A stretch of DNA of 16,782 bases from Demequinaceae bacterium UBA4004 (GCA_002384765.1 DGBM01000083.1:1-16782), one strand, 5' to 3'. Positions 1 through 6,544 are shown, numbered from the stretch's first letter. Notes: generated by a model from the sequence alone, not told the origin. A program made the numbers and translations.

Positions 1-920
1 CGATCATGTCCTGCGACAACATCCAGGGCAACGGCCACATCGCTCAGCAGGTGTTCAGCGCTTTCGCGCAACTCAGGGATCCAGCGCTCGGTGCCTGGGT
101 TCGCGACAACGTCGCGTTCCCAAACTCGATGGTGGACCGCATCACGCCCGTGACGGCGCAGGACGACATCGACGAACTCGCGAGTCAGTTCGGGGTGACC
201 GATGCGTGGCCCGTGGTTTGCGAGCCATTCTTCCAGTGGGCGCTCGAAGACAACTTCCCGATGGGTCGCCCGCCGTTCGAGGAGGCGGATGTGCAGGTGG
301 TCGAAGAGGTGCTGCCCTACGAGTTGATGAAGTTGCGTTTGCTTAACGTCGGCCACCAGGCCATCTGCTACTTTGGCTTCCTGAGTGGTTATCGCTACGC
401 TCACGAGGCAGCGTCGGATCCCGCGATCGCGGCGTTCACGCTCGCCTACATGGACCGTGAGGCCACGTCCACGTTGCGCCCCCTTCCAGGGGTCGATCTC
501 GACGAGTACAAGCGCACGCTGATCGAACGTTTTTCGAACCCGGAGGTCCGGGACACGCTCGCGCGATTGTGCGCGGAGTCGTCGGATCGTATTCCCAAGT
601 GGCTTGTGCCCGTGATTCGGGAGCGCCGAGCACAGGGAGGGGACGTCTCCCTGTCGGCCGCCATCGTCGCCAGTTGGGTGCGGTACGCGCTCGGGGTCGA
701 CGAGCAGGGTGAGCCGATCCACGTGGTCGATCGACTCAAGGATCAGTTGATGCCGCTCGCCCAGCGTCAGCTCGAGGATCCCCTTGCGTTCGTGTCCGTA
801 CCGTCGCTCTTCGGAGAACTGGCCAGCGATCCGGGCTTTACCGAGCCCTATCTTGCGACTCTCGATTCGCTACACCGCGTCGGAGCGCATGCGACGGTGG
901 TCACTTTGGCGGACTCCTAG
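1..920 (+). CDS. Mannitol/polyol 2-dehydrogenase family protein, C-terminal part (5' end outside window)
   Basis: NAD(P)-dependent long-chain dehydrogenase of the mannitol 2-dehydrogenase / fructuronate reductase family, which interconverts polyols and ketoses in the cytoplasm. The reading frame is open to the left edge, so the N-terminal Rossmann domain is missing. The visible part begins with the family motif SCDNIQGNG. It carries the catalytic pattern K-x4-N-x2-H in KLRLLNVGH (Lys codon 330-332, Asn 345-347, His 354-356), with the same spacing as Lys295/Asn300/His303 of Pseudomonas fluorescens mannitol dehydrogenase. Adding about 186 missing residues gives about 490, the normal family length, so the C-terminus looks complete. 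The stop codon (918-920) lies inside the CTAG target duplication of the adjacent insertion sequence. Mannitol, arabinitol, sorbitol or fructuronate-type substrates cannot be told apart from this fragment. Confidence 0.9.
   Translation, partial: IMSCDNIQGNGHIAQQVFSAFAQLRDPALGAWVRDNVAFPNSMVDRITPVTAQDDIDELASQFGVTDAWPVVCEPFFQWALEDNFPMGRPPFEEADVQVVEEVLPYELMKLRLLNVGHQAICYFGFLSGYRYAHEAASDPAIAAFTLAYMDREATSTLRPLPGVDLDEYKRTLIERFSNPEVRDTLARLCAESSDRIPKWLVPVIRERRAQGGDVSLSAAIVASWVRYALGVDEQGEPIHVVDRLKDQLMPLAQRQLEDPLAFVSVPSLFGELASDPGFTEPYLATLDSLHRVGAHATVVTLADS
917..920. repeat. Left target-site duplication CTAG of the IS element
   Basis: CTAG directly precedes the left IS end and matches CTAG at 1853-1856. 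Its TAG is the stop codon of the upstream dehydrogenase gene. Removing the element and one copy restores an uninterrupted junction with the same stop codon. Confidence 0.75.
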
Positions 921-1852
921 GGCGTGTCTTTCTAGTGCCTTGAGTCAGATGGTGATGGCCCTAAGGACTGTGCCGCCGCGGTAGGTGATGGCGAGTTTGT
1001 CGTAGCGGGTGGTGATGCCGCGCCACTGCCTCTGGTCGCAGAAACTGCGCTCGATGACGTGGCGACCCTTGTAGTCGTCAGCATCGAACACGGGCGGGCG
1101 GCCTCCGGCCGAGCCTCGGCGTTTTCGGTGCTCGATCTGGTCCGATCGCTCGGGAATCACGGCGACGATCCCGCGGTCGCGAAGGTGCCCGCGGATCGCC
1201 CGTGACGAGTGTGCCTTGTCGTCGCGCAAACGGTCGGGTCAGGTGCGTGCCCGCACGGGGCCGGTCTGGGCGACTCGCAGTTGCCCCATCAGCAACGGGA
1301 ACATCGGAGCGTCGTCCCCGTGCCCGGGATCGATCAGCACAACCAAGGGTCGGCACTTCTCGTCGGTCAGCGCATGATTCTTGGTGCTCAAACCGCCCCG
1401 GGAGCGGCCAATGGCATGATCAGGAGGCTCGGCCTGAGGATTCGTGTAATTCGACAGGTCCCGCTGTGTGACGCGGCAGGTTCGTGGCGTGTTGGTGAAC
1501 ACGGTTGACCGTGGAGTCCACCGAAGCCGTCCAATCCGCCATCTGCGAGTCGTCCGCCTCGGCCAGCAACTGCGCCAACAGACGATCCCAGGTTCCGTCA
1601 CCGCTGTAGCGGCGGTGACGCCTCCACAGCGTTTGCGGGGGTCGAACGCGGGCGGCCCATCACGCCAGGGCAACCTGCACCGATACCGGTAGATGATTCC
1701 CTCGGCCACCCGCCGGTCATCCCGGAACGGACGCCCAGGACGACCCACCCACGACGGCAACATCGCCTTCACACGAGCTCATCGGACATCACTCAAAGCA
1801 GCGGTACGAGACACCACCCCGCCACCCCCGCAAACGGCTAGGAGACGCGACC
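921..1852 (-). mobile_element. IS5-family (IS427-like) insertion sequence, 932 bp, with CTAG target duplication
   Basis: The element is bounded by CTAG at 917-920 and again at 1853-1856. A CTAG/YTAR target and short duplication are typical of the IS427 group of IS5. The ends are imperfect inverted repeats: the left end begins GGCGTGTCTTTCTAG, and the right end read inward begins GGTCGCGTCTCCTAG. They align over about 15 bases with one-base gaps. The inside is filled by a minus-strand transposase gene that is no longer intact. The element sits between the stop codon of the polyol dehydrogenase gene and a strong hairpin that was probably that gene's terminator. The exact terminal base could be off by one or two because the CTAG can be assigned to either side. 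Confidence 0.8.
945..1772 (-). pseudogene. Degenerate IS5-family DDE transposase
   Basis: The translated pieces match IS5/IS427 transposases: an N-terminal RPGRPF...EGIIYRYRCRLPWRD segment, SVDSTVNRVHQH around the first catalytic Asp (codon 1516-1518), NYTNPQAEPPDHAIGRSRGG, DDKAHSSRAIR with the second Asp (1218-1220), and DDYKGRHVIERSF with the Glu (1050-1052). They are not in one frame. The N-terminus and the NYTN-to-C-terminus part share a frame, but the segment from QTLWRRHRR to TNLPRH (about 1460-1655) is in another. A TGA at 1239-1241 interrupts RART-PDRLRDDK, where relatives usually have Arg (CGA). The C-terminus stops early at 945-947. One frame change could be a natural orfA/orfB junction, but the TGA and the second shift make the gene very likely inactive. 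The GTG at 1772 is only the most upstream plausible start in frame. Confidence 0.8.
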
Positions 1853-1856
1853 CTAG
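1853..1856. repeat. Right target-site duplication CTAG of the IS element
   Basis: This is the second copy of the CTAG duplication, directly after the right inverted repeat. The sequence following it (from 1857) is most simply the original continuation of the region downstream of the polyol dehydrogenase gene. Confidence 0.75.
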
Positions 1857-1870
1857 GAGACTGCTGAAGA

Positions 1871-1907
1871 GTCGGGCCGCTTCTGCTCTGTGGGTGAGCG
1901 GCCCGAC
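1871..1907 (+). terminator. Strong GC-rich hairpin, probable terminator of the polyol dehydrogenase gene displaced by the IS
   Basis: The arms GTCGGGCCGCT (1871-1881) and AGCGGCCCGAC (1897-1907) are perfectly complementary over 11 bp with a 15-nt loop. There is no T-run, which is common for actinobacterial terminators. Without the IS it would lie about 15 bp after the dehydrogenase stop codon, the usual place for a terminator. It could also end the minus-strand tetR transcript (stop at 1998). The rest of 1857-1997 shows no gene. Confidence 0.6.
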
Positions 1908-1997
1908 GCGGTACAGAGAACTCACGCCCAGGATGTGCCGCCGAAGCCCAGCTCCACCATCCCGCGACATAGCCCTACGGCGCGTCACGGTCTGGGC

Positions 1998-2687
1998 TCA
2001 CGCTGGCGACGGGCTGGTGGGGTGCAGTTGGGCGTGCAGGCCCGTGAACAAAGTGTCCATGCCTCGCTCGAGTTCCGCTGCTCCGTCGTAGGCGGCCAGG
2101 ACGGATGCGAGGGCGCGAAGTCGAGGGAACTCGCGTAGCGGGAGCCGATGCAGACCCAGTCGGAGCAGATCGTCGGTCTCCTCGGGGTTCTCCACGATTT
2201 CCTGGAGTTCGTTCAGGACATGGCCCTGGATGAAGCCGAAGAACGAGCGGTACACGTGCAGAGCGTCGACCTCGGAGAATCCCGCGCGGATGAGCAGTTC
2301 GAGGATTGCTTCCAGAGGTCGCAAGGTGCCCAACGGCCGCATGGCGAGTGGAGTGCTCAGCGGTCGGGTGACCAGGAGCGGAATCACGTTGGGGTGGGCG
2401 AGCGCGAGGCCTCGGAACTGGCGGGCCACGGTGCGCAGTTGGGCCTCCCAGTCGCCGGAGGCGGTGTCGACGGTCAGTTCCGCGAGGACCGTTTCGGCGA
2501 CGCCATCGAGAAGCTCAGCCTTGGTGGTCGCGTGGCGGTAGAGCGACATCGGGTCGCGCCCAAGGGCGCGACCGAGCCTGCGCATGGACAGCCCCTCGAC
2601 ACCATCCTCATCGATGATCTCCAGAGCCGCGCGAAGGGTGGACTCCCGGGTCAGGGCGACGTTCTTTGGAGTAGTGCGGGGTGTCAC
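1998..2687 (-). CDS. TetR/AcrR-family transcriptional regulator with TetR_C_1-like ligand domain
   Basis: A DNA-binding repressor of 229 residues from the chosen start. The N-terminal helix-turn-helix is clear: ALEIIDEDGVEGLSMRRLGRALGRDPMSLYRHATTKAELLDGVAE, with the recognition helix around MSLYRHATTK. The remainder is a long helical C-terminal domain (HPNVIPLL, GFSEVDALHVYRSFFGFIQGHV) resembling the tetracycline-repressor type. The frame extends to a GTG at 2723. I prefer the GTG at 2685-2687 because GGAGG (minus strand, 2696-2700) stands 7-8 nt upstream, while 2723 has no ribosome binding site. It is divergent from the small membrane-protein genes at 2880 and 3132, and the intergenic region carries several palindromes, so control of these genes and of itself is likely. 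The ligand is unknown. Confidence 0.88.
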   Translation of the reverse strand: MTPRTTPKNVALTRESTLRAALEIIDEDGVEGLSMRRLGRALGRDPMSLYRHATTKAELLDGVAETVLAELTVDTASGDWEAQLRTVARQFRGLALAHPNVIPLLVTRPLSTPLAMRPLGTLRPLEAILELLIRAGFSEVDALHVYRSFFGFIQGHVLNELQEIVENPEETDDLLRLGLHRLPLREFPRLRALASVLAAYDGAAELERGMDTLFTGLHAQLHPTSPSPA

Positions 2688-2733
2688 CTTGAAATCCTCC
2701 ACTTTCACAGCGGCCTCATGCACGGGTTCTTGG

Positions 2734-2811
2734 CTACACCGTATACCAACAATGTAGCCCTACACATTGACAGATGTCGGCAATGGGAGTTCAATGACAT
2801 CTACACCGTAG
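2734..2811. promoter_or_regulatory. Cluster of TetR-type operator-like palindromes in the divergent promoter region
   Basis: Three related sites are visible. The word CTACACCGTA occurs at 2734-2743 and is repeated exactly at 2801-2810, where the following G makes CTAC-ACC-GTAG a palindrome. Between them TGTAG-CC-CTACA forms a perfect spaced palindrome at about 2755-2766. In addition AGATGTC (2772-2778) and GACATCT (2796-2802) form a 7-bp inverted repeat that flanks the candidate promoter spacer. Such GTAG/CTAC palindromes resemble operators of TetR_C_1 repressors, and the adjacent tetR gene is the natural candidate to bind them. Binding itself is inferred. Confidence 0.55.
2767..2795 (+). promoter_or_regulatory. 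Candidate sigma-70-type promoter for the small membrane-protein genes
   Basis: A perfect -35 box TTGACA (2767-2772) is followed after 17 bp by TTCAAT (2790-2795), which matches four of six -10 bases. It points towards the gene starting at 2880 and lies among the operator-like palindromes, which fits repression by the divergent TetR protein. Confidence 0.5.
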
Positions 2812-2879
2812 GTCTACTGTGCAGAACGAGTCCCCGGTTCAGTGCAGTCCTACGAACGCCGCCTCGGCTTGGAGTCGAC

Positions 2880-3035
2880 ATGATCATCTTTGGCATTGTC
2901 CTGTTCCTCATGGGGATTATCGCCGGCATCCCCCTCCTCGAGACGGTCGGCGTGATTCTCGTGGTCGTGGGAGTCGTCTTAGCCATCCTCGGCATGATCG
3001 GTCGTGGTGTGGGCGGTCGCCGCCACTACTGGTGA
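2880..3035 (+). CDS. Small hydrophobic membrane protein, DUF6131-like (51 aa)
   Basis: A 51-residue protein starting MIIFGIVLFLMGIIAG and ending with the Arg-rich tail GRGVGGRRHYW. Two hydrophobic segments (about residues 1-18 and 22-42) are separated by a short PLLET turn, suggesting two membrane passes. Length, segment layout and the GGRRHYW ending match the actinobacterial DUF6131 family as I remember it; no function is established. The ATG at 2880-2882 is preceded by GGAG at 2871-2874 with good spacing. A longer open frame reaches back through the tetR gene, but only this 3' part looks like protein. It is followed 96 bp later by another small membrane protein, and both are probably transcribed from the TetR-controlled promoter. 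Confidence 0.8.
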   Translation: MIIFGIVLFLMGIIAGIPLLETVGVILVVVGVVLAILGMIGRGVGGRRHYW

Positions 3036-3131
3036 CCCCGGCGCCACTGCTTCGCAACACCGTCGGCTGAGCGATTCTTGAGCGAATCTGCGAGTCGACC
3101 GGAGATCCATTCCCCCAACGAAAGGAACATC

Positions 3132-3395
3132 ATGGGCATCGGCATCAACATCTTCTTGATGGCAGTCGGAGCAATTCTCACGCTGGCCGTCGACGCAACA
3201 GTGGCCGGGTTGGACATCAAGGCGGTCGGCGTCATCCTGATGGTGGCGGGCGCCGTGGGCCTCATTCTCACCCTGTTCGTGTTTTCGCCGCGACGTCGCC
3301 AGACGGTTACCGAGACCCACCAGACCCCGGCGGCGCCCAACGCGGCCTCGTCAGTGGTAACCACCGACGACGTCACCGGGCCGCCGATGCCGTGA
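3132..3395 (+). CDS. Small membrane protein, DUF6458-like (87 aa)
   Basis: An 87-residue protein beginning MGIGINIFLMAVGAILTLAVD, with a second hydrophobic segment around residues 33-55 (VGVILMVAGAVGLILTLFVF). A basic SPRRRQ boundary follows, then a Thr/Ala/Pro-rich hydrophilic tail. This layout resembles the actinobacterial DUF6458 family, which has no known function. The start at 3132 is supported by AAAGGAA (3121-3127) upstream; the open frame before it is not protein-like. It probably belongs to the same transcript as the DUF6131-like gene. Confidence 0.8.
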   Translation: MGIGINIFLMAVGAILTLAVDATVAGLDIKAVGVILMVAGAVGLILTLFVFSPRRRQTVTETHQTPAAPNAASSVVTTDDVTGPPMP

Positions 3396-3539
3396 CGGCG
3401 CCGTCGGGTGACCGTTCCGGCCGGGGGCTCGGGGACTTAGACTGGTTCGCGGATCTGACGCGTGGGCGTAGCAGCGGCCTTCCGCGCGCGTGCCGCGTGC
3501 CAGCTCGGGCCATCGGTTGCTACGGGGATTGTGAGGGAC

Positions 3540-4481
3540 ATGGACGTCCGACAACTAGAGTTCTTCCTCGCGGTGGTGGACGAGCGTAGCTTCACGAAAG
3601 CGGCCGAGACCGTGTTTGTCACGCAGTCGGGCTTGTCCGCGTCGATCCGCGCGCTTGAGCGAGAACTCGGGGTTCGGCTGTTTGACCGCGGTCCACAGGG
3701 CGCAACGCTCACCAGGACCGGCGAGGTGTTCTTTCCGCGGGCGCGGCGAATGCTCGCCGATGCTCGGGCGGCGCAACGGGAGCTGCTCGAGGTCTCCCAG
3801 CGGGAGGCCAGACTGGTCAGGGTGGGGTCCGAACAATGCGTGGGGGACCTCGTCGACCTCGTGGATCTCATGGCGGCATTCCGGATCGACGAACCGCAGG
3901 CGGAGATGTCCTTCGAGCAGTCCTCGACGGGAGCGCTCGTCGCGGGTCTGTCGGAAGACGACCTTGACATTGCGTTGATAGCCGGTCCGGTGGTGGGCGA
4001 ACCCTGGCAGAGGAGTTCGGGCTTCAGTTCGGTGGTACTGCGCCGCGAACCCTTTGTGCTCCTGACGCACCCTGGCCACCCCCTGGCCACCGAGCGATCC
4101 CTGGCCTGGCGGGACGTGGTCGGGCAGAAGTTTGTGGACTTCCAGCCGACGTGGGTGGTCAGACGAGTGCTTGACGCGGCGACGGAGGCGCGTGGGCTCA
4201 TCCGCCGGAGCGTCGTGACCGTGGATGACGTGCACATGCTCATCGACATGGTGCAACGCGACTTCGGTGTCGCGGCGCTGCCCGTGTCTCTGGCGCACAA
4301 AGAGTCCGCCTCAGGACTGGCAAAGGTCGAGTTGGTCGACGACGATCTGGGCTGGGAGATCAGGGTTGCGGTATCCGACCGAGCGGGCTCGACGGCGCGC
4401 GCCTTCGAAGCCATGCTGGTTCCGAGCGTGCTCGTGTCCGAGGTGCGCACCGAACTTTCGGCGGTGCCCCGAGCGTCATAG
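3540..4481 (+). CDS. LysR-family transcriptional regulator
   Basis: A 313-residue LysR-type regulator. The winged helix-turn-helix is at residues 1-62 (MDVRQLEFFLAVVDERSF, then AAETVFVTQSGLSASIRALE and LFDRGPQGATLT). A LysR substrate-binding domain follows from about residue 90, with DIALIAGPV, PFVLLTHPGHPLA and GVAALPVSLA segments typical of the family. The ATG at 3540 gives the normal LysR N-terminus; an in-frame GTG at 3531 is possible. A TAGACT at 3438-3443 could be a -10 box. It lies 85 bp upstream of the zinc alcohol dehydrogenase gene in the same direction, and a palindrome lies between them, so it may control that gene or itself. Its C-terminal half strongly resembles that of the second LysR at the right edge. 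The inducer is unknown. Confidence 0.92.
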   Translation: MDVRQLEFFLAVVDERSFTKAAETVFVTQSGLSASIRALERELGVRLFDRGPQGATLTRTGEVFFPRARRMLADARAAQRELLEVSQREARLVRVGSEQCVGDLVDLVDLMAAFRIDEPQAEMSFEQSSTGALVAGLSEDDLDIALIAGPVVGEPWQRSSGFSSVVLRREPFVLLTHPGHPLATERSLAWRDVVGQKFVDFQPTWVVRRVLDAATEARGLIRRSVVTVDDVHMLIDMVQRDFGVAALPVSLAHKESASGLAKVELVDDDLGWEIRVAVSDRAGSTARAFEAMLVPSVLVSEVRTELSAVPRAS

Positions 4482-4525
4482 TGCCGTCCGCAACCACAAT
4501 CAGTTGTCGCCGCCTCAACAATTCC

Positions 4526-4547
4526 TTGTTGGCGGAGCCACCAACAA
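4526..4547. promoter_or_regulatory. Inverted repeat upstream of the alcohol dehydrogenase gene (candidate operator)
   Basis: TTGTTGG (4526-4532) and CCAACAA (4541-4547) are perfect inverted arms around an 8-nt spacer. An overlapping shorter repeat uses CAACAA (4516-4521) with the same TTGTTG. There is no T-run after it, so it looks like an operator rather than a terminator. A TACAGT at 4554-4559 could be the -10 box, putting transcription start at or next to the ATG at 4567. No good -35 is present, as expected for an activator-dependent promoter. LysR or DeoR binding is inferred. Confidence 0.4.
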
Positions 4548-4566
4548 AAGTCGTACAGTCGGTGGC

Positions 4567-5592
4567 ATGACAACGATGCGCGCAAACCTCCTGTTCACCC
4601 CGGCTCCCCTCGCAGAGCACCCGCTTGCATGGCAGGAGACCGACCGTCCCGAGCCCGCTGCCGGCCAACTCCTCATTAAGGTCGTGGCGTGTGGGGTGTG
4701 CCGGTCGAACCTTCACACCGTCGAGGGCGACTGGGTTGACGGCGGGGTGCCCGCCATCAGCCCGATCATCCCCGGGCACGAGGCCACGGGCCGGGTGGCC
4801 GGCATCGGCGAGGGAGTCACCGGTTTCAAGGTGGGCGACCCGGTGGGCGTCCAGCCCATCTGGTGGGCGTGTGGAACCTGCGAGTTCTGCGCCAGTGATC
4901 GGGAACAGCTGTGTCACGAACGCAAAGTTGCGGGCGAGCACGTGAACGGCGGTTACGGCGATTACATGGTGTCGTGGGCCGACTACACGTATCACGTTCC
5001 TGAGAGCCTCGACCTGGTCGACGCCGCTCCCCTCTTCTGCCCTGGAATCACGGCCTACGGAGTCATGGACAAGGTCGACGTGGGACCGGGCGACGTGGTG
5101 GCGCTCTTTGGCCTCGGCGGAGTGGGTCACATGGCTTTGCAGATGGCGCTCCTCACGGGCGCCGAGGTGGTGGCCGTCGGACGCAATGCAGCGCACCGTG
5201 ACGTCGCCACGGAACTGGGCGCCACGCGCGTCGTCGATTCCACGGACCCCGCAGCGATGGAGGCCATCGCGGACTCCGCCGACGTGGTGCTGACCTTTGC
5301 CGCCTCCGACGAGGTGACGGCGCAGGCGATGAACACGCTCAAGTGGGGTGGGACGTTGGTCAACGCCGTGCCGATCAATGTCGAAGAATTCCATTTCAAC
5401 CGGGCGCAGACGATCAAGGGCTCAATACTCGGCAACCGCGCTCAGATGCGGGCAGTGCTTGAACTTGCCGCGGCAGGCAAGATCCGCACCGTCGTCGAAC
5501 GCTTCCCGATGGAGCAGGCCGACGTGGCGCTCGGCAAGCTCGCCGCCGGTGAGTTGCGATCGCGCGCTGTGCTGTTCAACTCCGAGGCGTAA
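4567..5592 (+). CDS. Zinc-dependent medium-chain alcohol dehydrogenase
   Basis: A 341-residue medium-chain dehydrogenase/reductase. Catalytic zinc ligands are visible at Cys45 (in ACGVCRSNLH) and His71/Glu72 (PGHEATG). The four structural-zinc cysteines are Cys102, 105, 108 and 116 (ACGTCEFCASDREQLC). The nucleotide-binding motif GLGGVG is at 182-187; the second strand ends in VAVGRN with no acidic residue, which suggests NADP(H) preference. It oxidises an alcohol or reduces an aldehyde/ketone; the substrate is not evident. It follows a LysR gene and converges with deoR, overlapping its 3' end by 17 bp. Proximity to the sugar operon suggests a polyol or sugar-aldehyde redox step, but it may belong only to the LysR. 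The ATG at 4567 has almost no leader; an ATG at 4576 is an alternative start. Confidence 0.9.
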   Translation: MTTMRANLLFTPAPLAEHPLAWQETDRPEPAAGQLLIKVVACGVCRSNLHTVEGDWVDGGVPAISPIIPGHEATGRVAGIGEGVTGFKVGDPVGVQPIWWACGTCEFCASDREQLCHERKVAGEHVNGGYGDYMVSWADYTYHVPESLDLVDAAPLFCPGITAYGVMDKVDVGPGDVVALFGLGGVGHMALQMALLTGAEVVAVGRNAAHRDVATELGATRVVDSTDPAAMEAIADSADVVLTFAASDEVTAQAMNTLKWGGTLVNAVPINVEEFHFNRAQTIKGSILGNRAQMRAVLELAAAGKIRTVVERFPMEQADVALGKLAAGELRSRAVLFNSEA

Positions 5593-6346
5593 CGGCGGCC
5601 AAGGTCTCCTGCGAGCGGACCCTGATGAGAGGTATGGGGAACTGCGCCGCCCGCATGGGTTCGATGTAGTCGTCGGTGATTCCGGCACTGAAGGAGTCCA
5701 GATCGAAGACCTTGAAGAGTGCTTCCCTGCCAAACTTTGAGCTATCGGCAACGAAGAACGCTTCCGTGGCGACCGATCGCATCGTTCTCTTGATCTCGAG
5801 TTCGTAGCTCGACGTGTTGAAGACGCCGTTCTCCGTGACGGTGTCAGCACCGAACACGGCAACGTCGACGCGCAAGTTTTCGAGTTGCTGGATCGAGGTC
5901 GGACCCCACATCGTATATACATTCGGTAACAATTCTCCGCCGATGAAAACGAGGTGCGCGTTCTGCTTTTCGGCGATCGTGGCGCCCACGAGGAGGTCGT
6001 TGGTCACGACCGTAAGTTGCCGACCTCTGAGGTTGCGCGCCACCTCGAGGGTTGTCGAACCGCTGTCAAGCAGCACGGTCTGACCGTCCAGAATCCGATG
6101 AGCCATGGCCTTGCCGATGGCTTCCTTCTCGGGTCGGTGAAGTGACTGTTTGAGGTCAAAAGGAGCGTCTACCTGGCCCACTGGAAGCGCGCCGCCGTGG
6201 GTCCGCTGAACCAGGTCGCGCGCCTCCAACTCGGTCAGACTGCGCCGGATTGTCGACTCGGTGACGTCGAAGTGAGACGCCAGGTCGGACACGGAAGTGA
6301 ACCCTCGCTCAAGGAGCAACTCGACGATCTGTGCCTGTCGAGACAT
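5576..6346 (-). CDS. DeoR-family transcriptional repressor of sugar metabolism
   Basis: A 256-residue DeoR/GlpR-type regulator. The N-terminal helix-turn-helix spans residues 1-55 (MSRQAQIVELLLERGF, DLASHFDVTESTIRRSLTEL, LVQRTHGGALP). The C-terminal sensor domain has the sugar-phosphate pocket motifs LLDSGSTTLEVA and VVTND, then FIGGELLPN and AVFGADTV, ending with a KVFDLDSFSAGITDD segment. Family members usually repress sugar operons and are released by a phosphorylated intermediate. The ATG at 6346 is preceded by an excellent Shine-Dalgarno AAAGGAGG. It is transcribed divergently from the ABC transporter operon at 6545, its probable target. Its 3' end overlaps the convergent alcohol dehydrogenase gene by 17 bp. 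Confidence 0.93.
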   Translation of the reverse strand: MSRQAQIVELLLERGFTSVSDLASHFDVTESTIRRSLTELEARDLVQRTHGGALPVGQVDAPFDLKQSLHRPEKEAIGKAMAHRILDGQTVLLDSGSTTLEVARNLRGRQLTVVTNDLLVGATIAEKQNAHLVFIGGELLPNVYTMWGPTSIQQLENLRVDVAVFGADTVTENGVFNTSSYELEIKRTMRSVATEAFFVADSSKFGREALFKVFDLDSFSAGITDDYIEPMRAAQFPIPLIRVRSQETLAAVTPRS

Positions 6347-6372
6347 GACGACCTCCTTTGGTCTGATGCACG

Positions 6373-6378
6373 AGTCTA
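6373..6378 (-). promoter_or_regulatory. Possible -10 box of deoR
   Basis: On the minus strand TAGACT lies here, about 27 bp before the deoR start codon, matching four of six consensus bases. The -35 (TCGTTT at 17 bp) is weak. The assignment is tentative. Confidence 0.3.
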
Positions 6379-6421
6379 GCCGCCCGGCTGCGCGAAAACG
6401 AGCAGCAAAGTGAAGGAAAGC

Positions 6422-6436
6422 GCGCACTGGGTGCGC
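6422..6436. promoter_or_regulatory. Perfect palindrome in the deoR / ABC operon intergenic region (candidate DeoR operator)
   Basis: GCGCAC (6422-6427) and GTGCGC (6431-6436) flank TGG. The palindrome lies nine bases before the candidate -35 of the ABC operon and upstream of deoR, a suitable position for a shared operator. The neighbouring A-rich stretch (6392-6418) repeats GAAA/GAAG words, which some DeoR-family proteins also recognise, so the true site may be there. Confidence 0.45.
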
Positions 6437-6444
6437 AGTTGTGA

Positions 6445-6474
6445 TTGACAGCGGCGCAAACCCAGGCATATGGT
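6445..6474 (+). promoter_or_regulatory. Candidate promoter of the sugar ABC/catabolic operon
   Basis: TTGACA (6445-6450), a perfect -35, is followed after 18 bp by TATGGT (6469-6474) as -10. The predicted transcript would begin near 6481 and have a leader of about 65 nt before the binding-protein gene at 6545, whose ribosome binding site AAGGGAG is at 6531-6537. Confidence 0.6.
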
Positions 6475-6544
6475 CCTGTTACTGCCACTGCAGCTTCGAC
6501 GAAGGCGTAGAGGCGCAGGGTGCTCGATCACAAGGGAGTGAAAT

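Noticed and set aside
945..1772. Intact transposase made by programmed frameshifting
   Set aside because: One shift could be programmed, but two opposite shifts plus an in-frame TGA cannot be explained by known IS5-family recoding.
1693..2091. Plus-strand open frame spanning the right IS end
   Set aside because: Arg/Pro-rich, crosses the IS boundary and the hairpin, and has no family resemblance.
2148..2879. Long plus-strand open frame running into the small membrane-protein gene
   Set aside because: It is antisense to a clear tetR gene and its translation lacks protein-like character; only the part from 2880 matches a known family.
3394..3405. Palindrome GACGGCGCCGTC at the end of the DUF6458-like gene as a terminator
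   Set aside because: It has no loop and overlaps the stop codon; a usable hairpin would need several central bases unpaired, leaving a weak stem.
3437..4585. Long minus-strand open frame opposite the lysR gene
   Set aside because: The translation is Ser/Arg/Thr-rich low-complexity text typical of an antisense shadow in high-GC DNA, and the plus-strand LysR is unmistakable.
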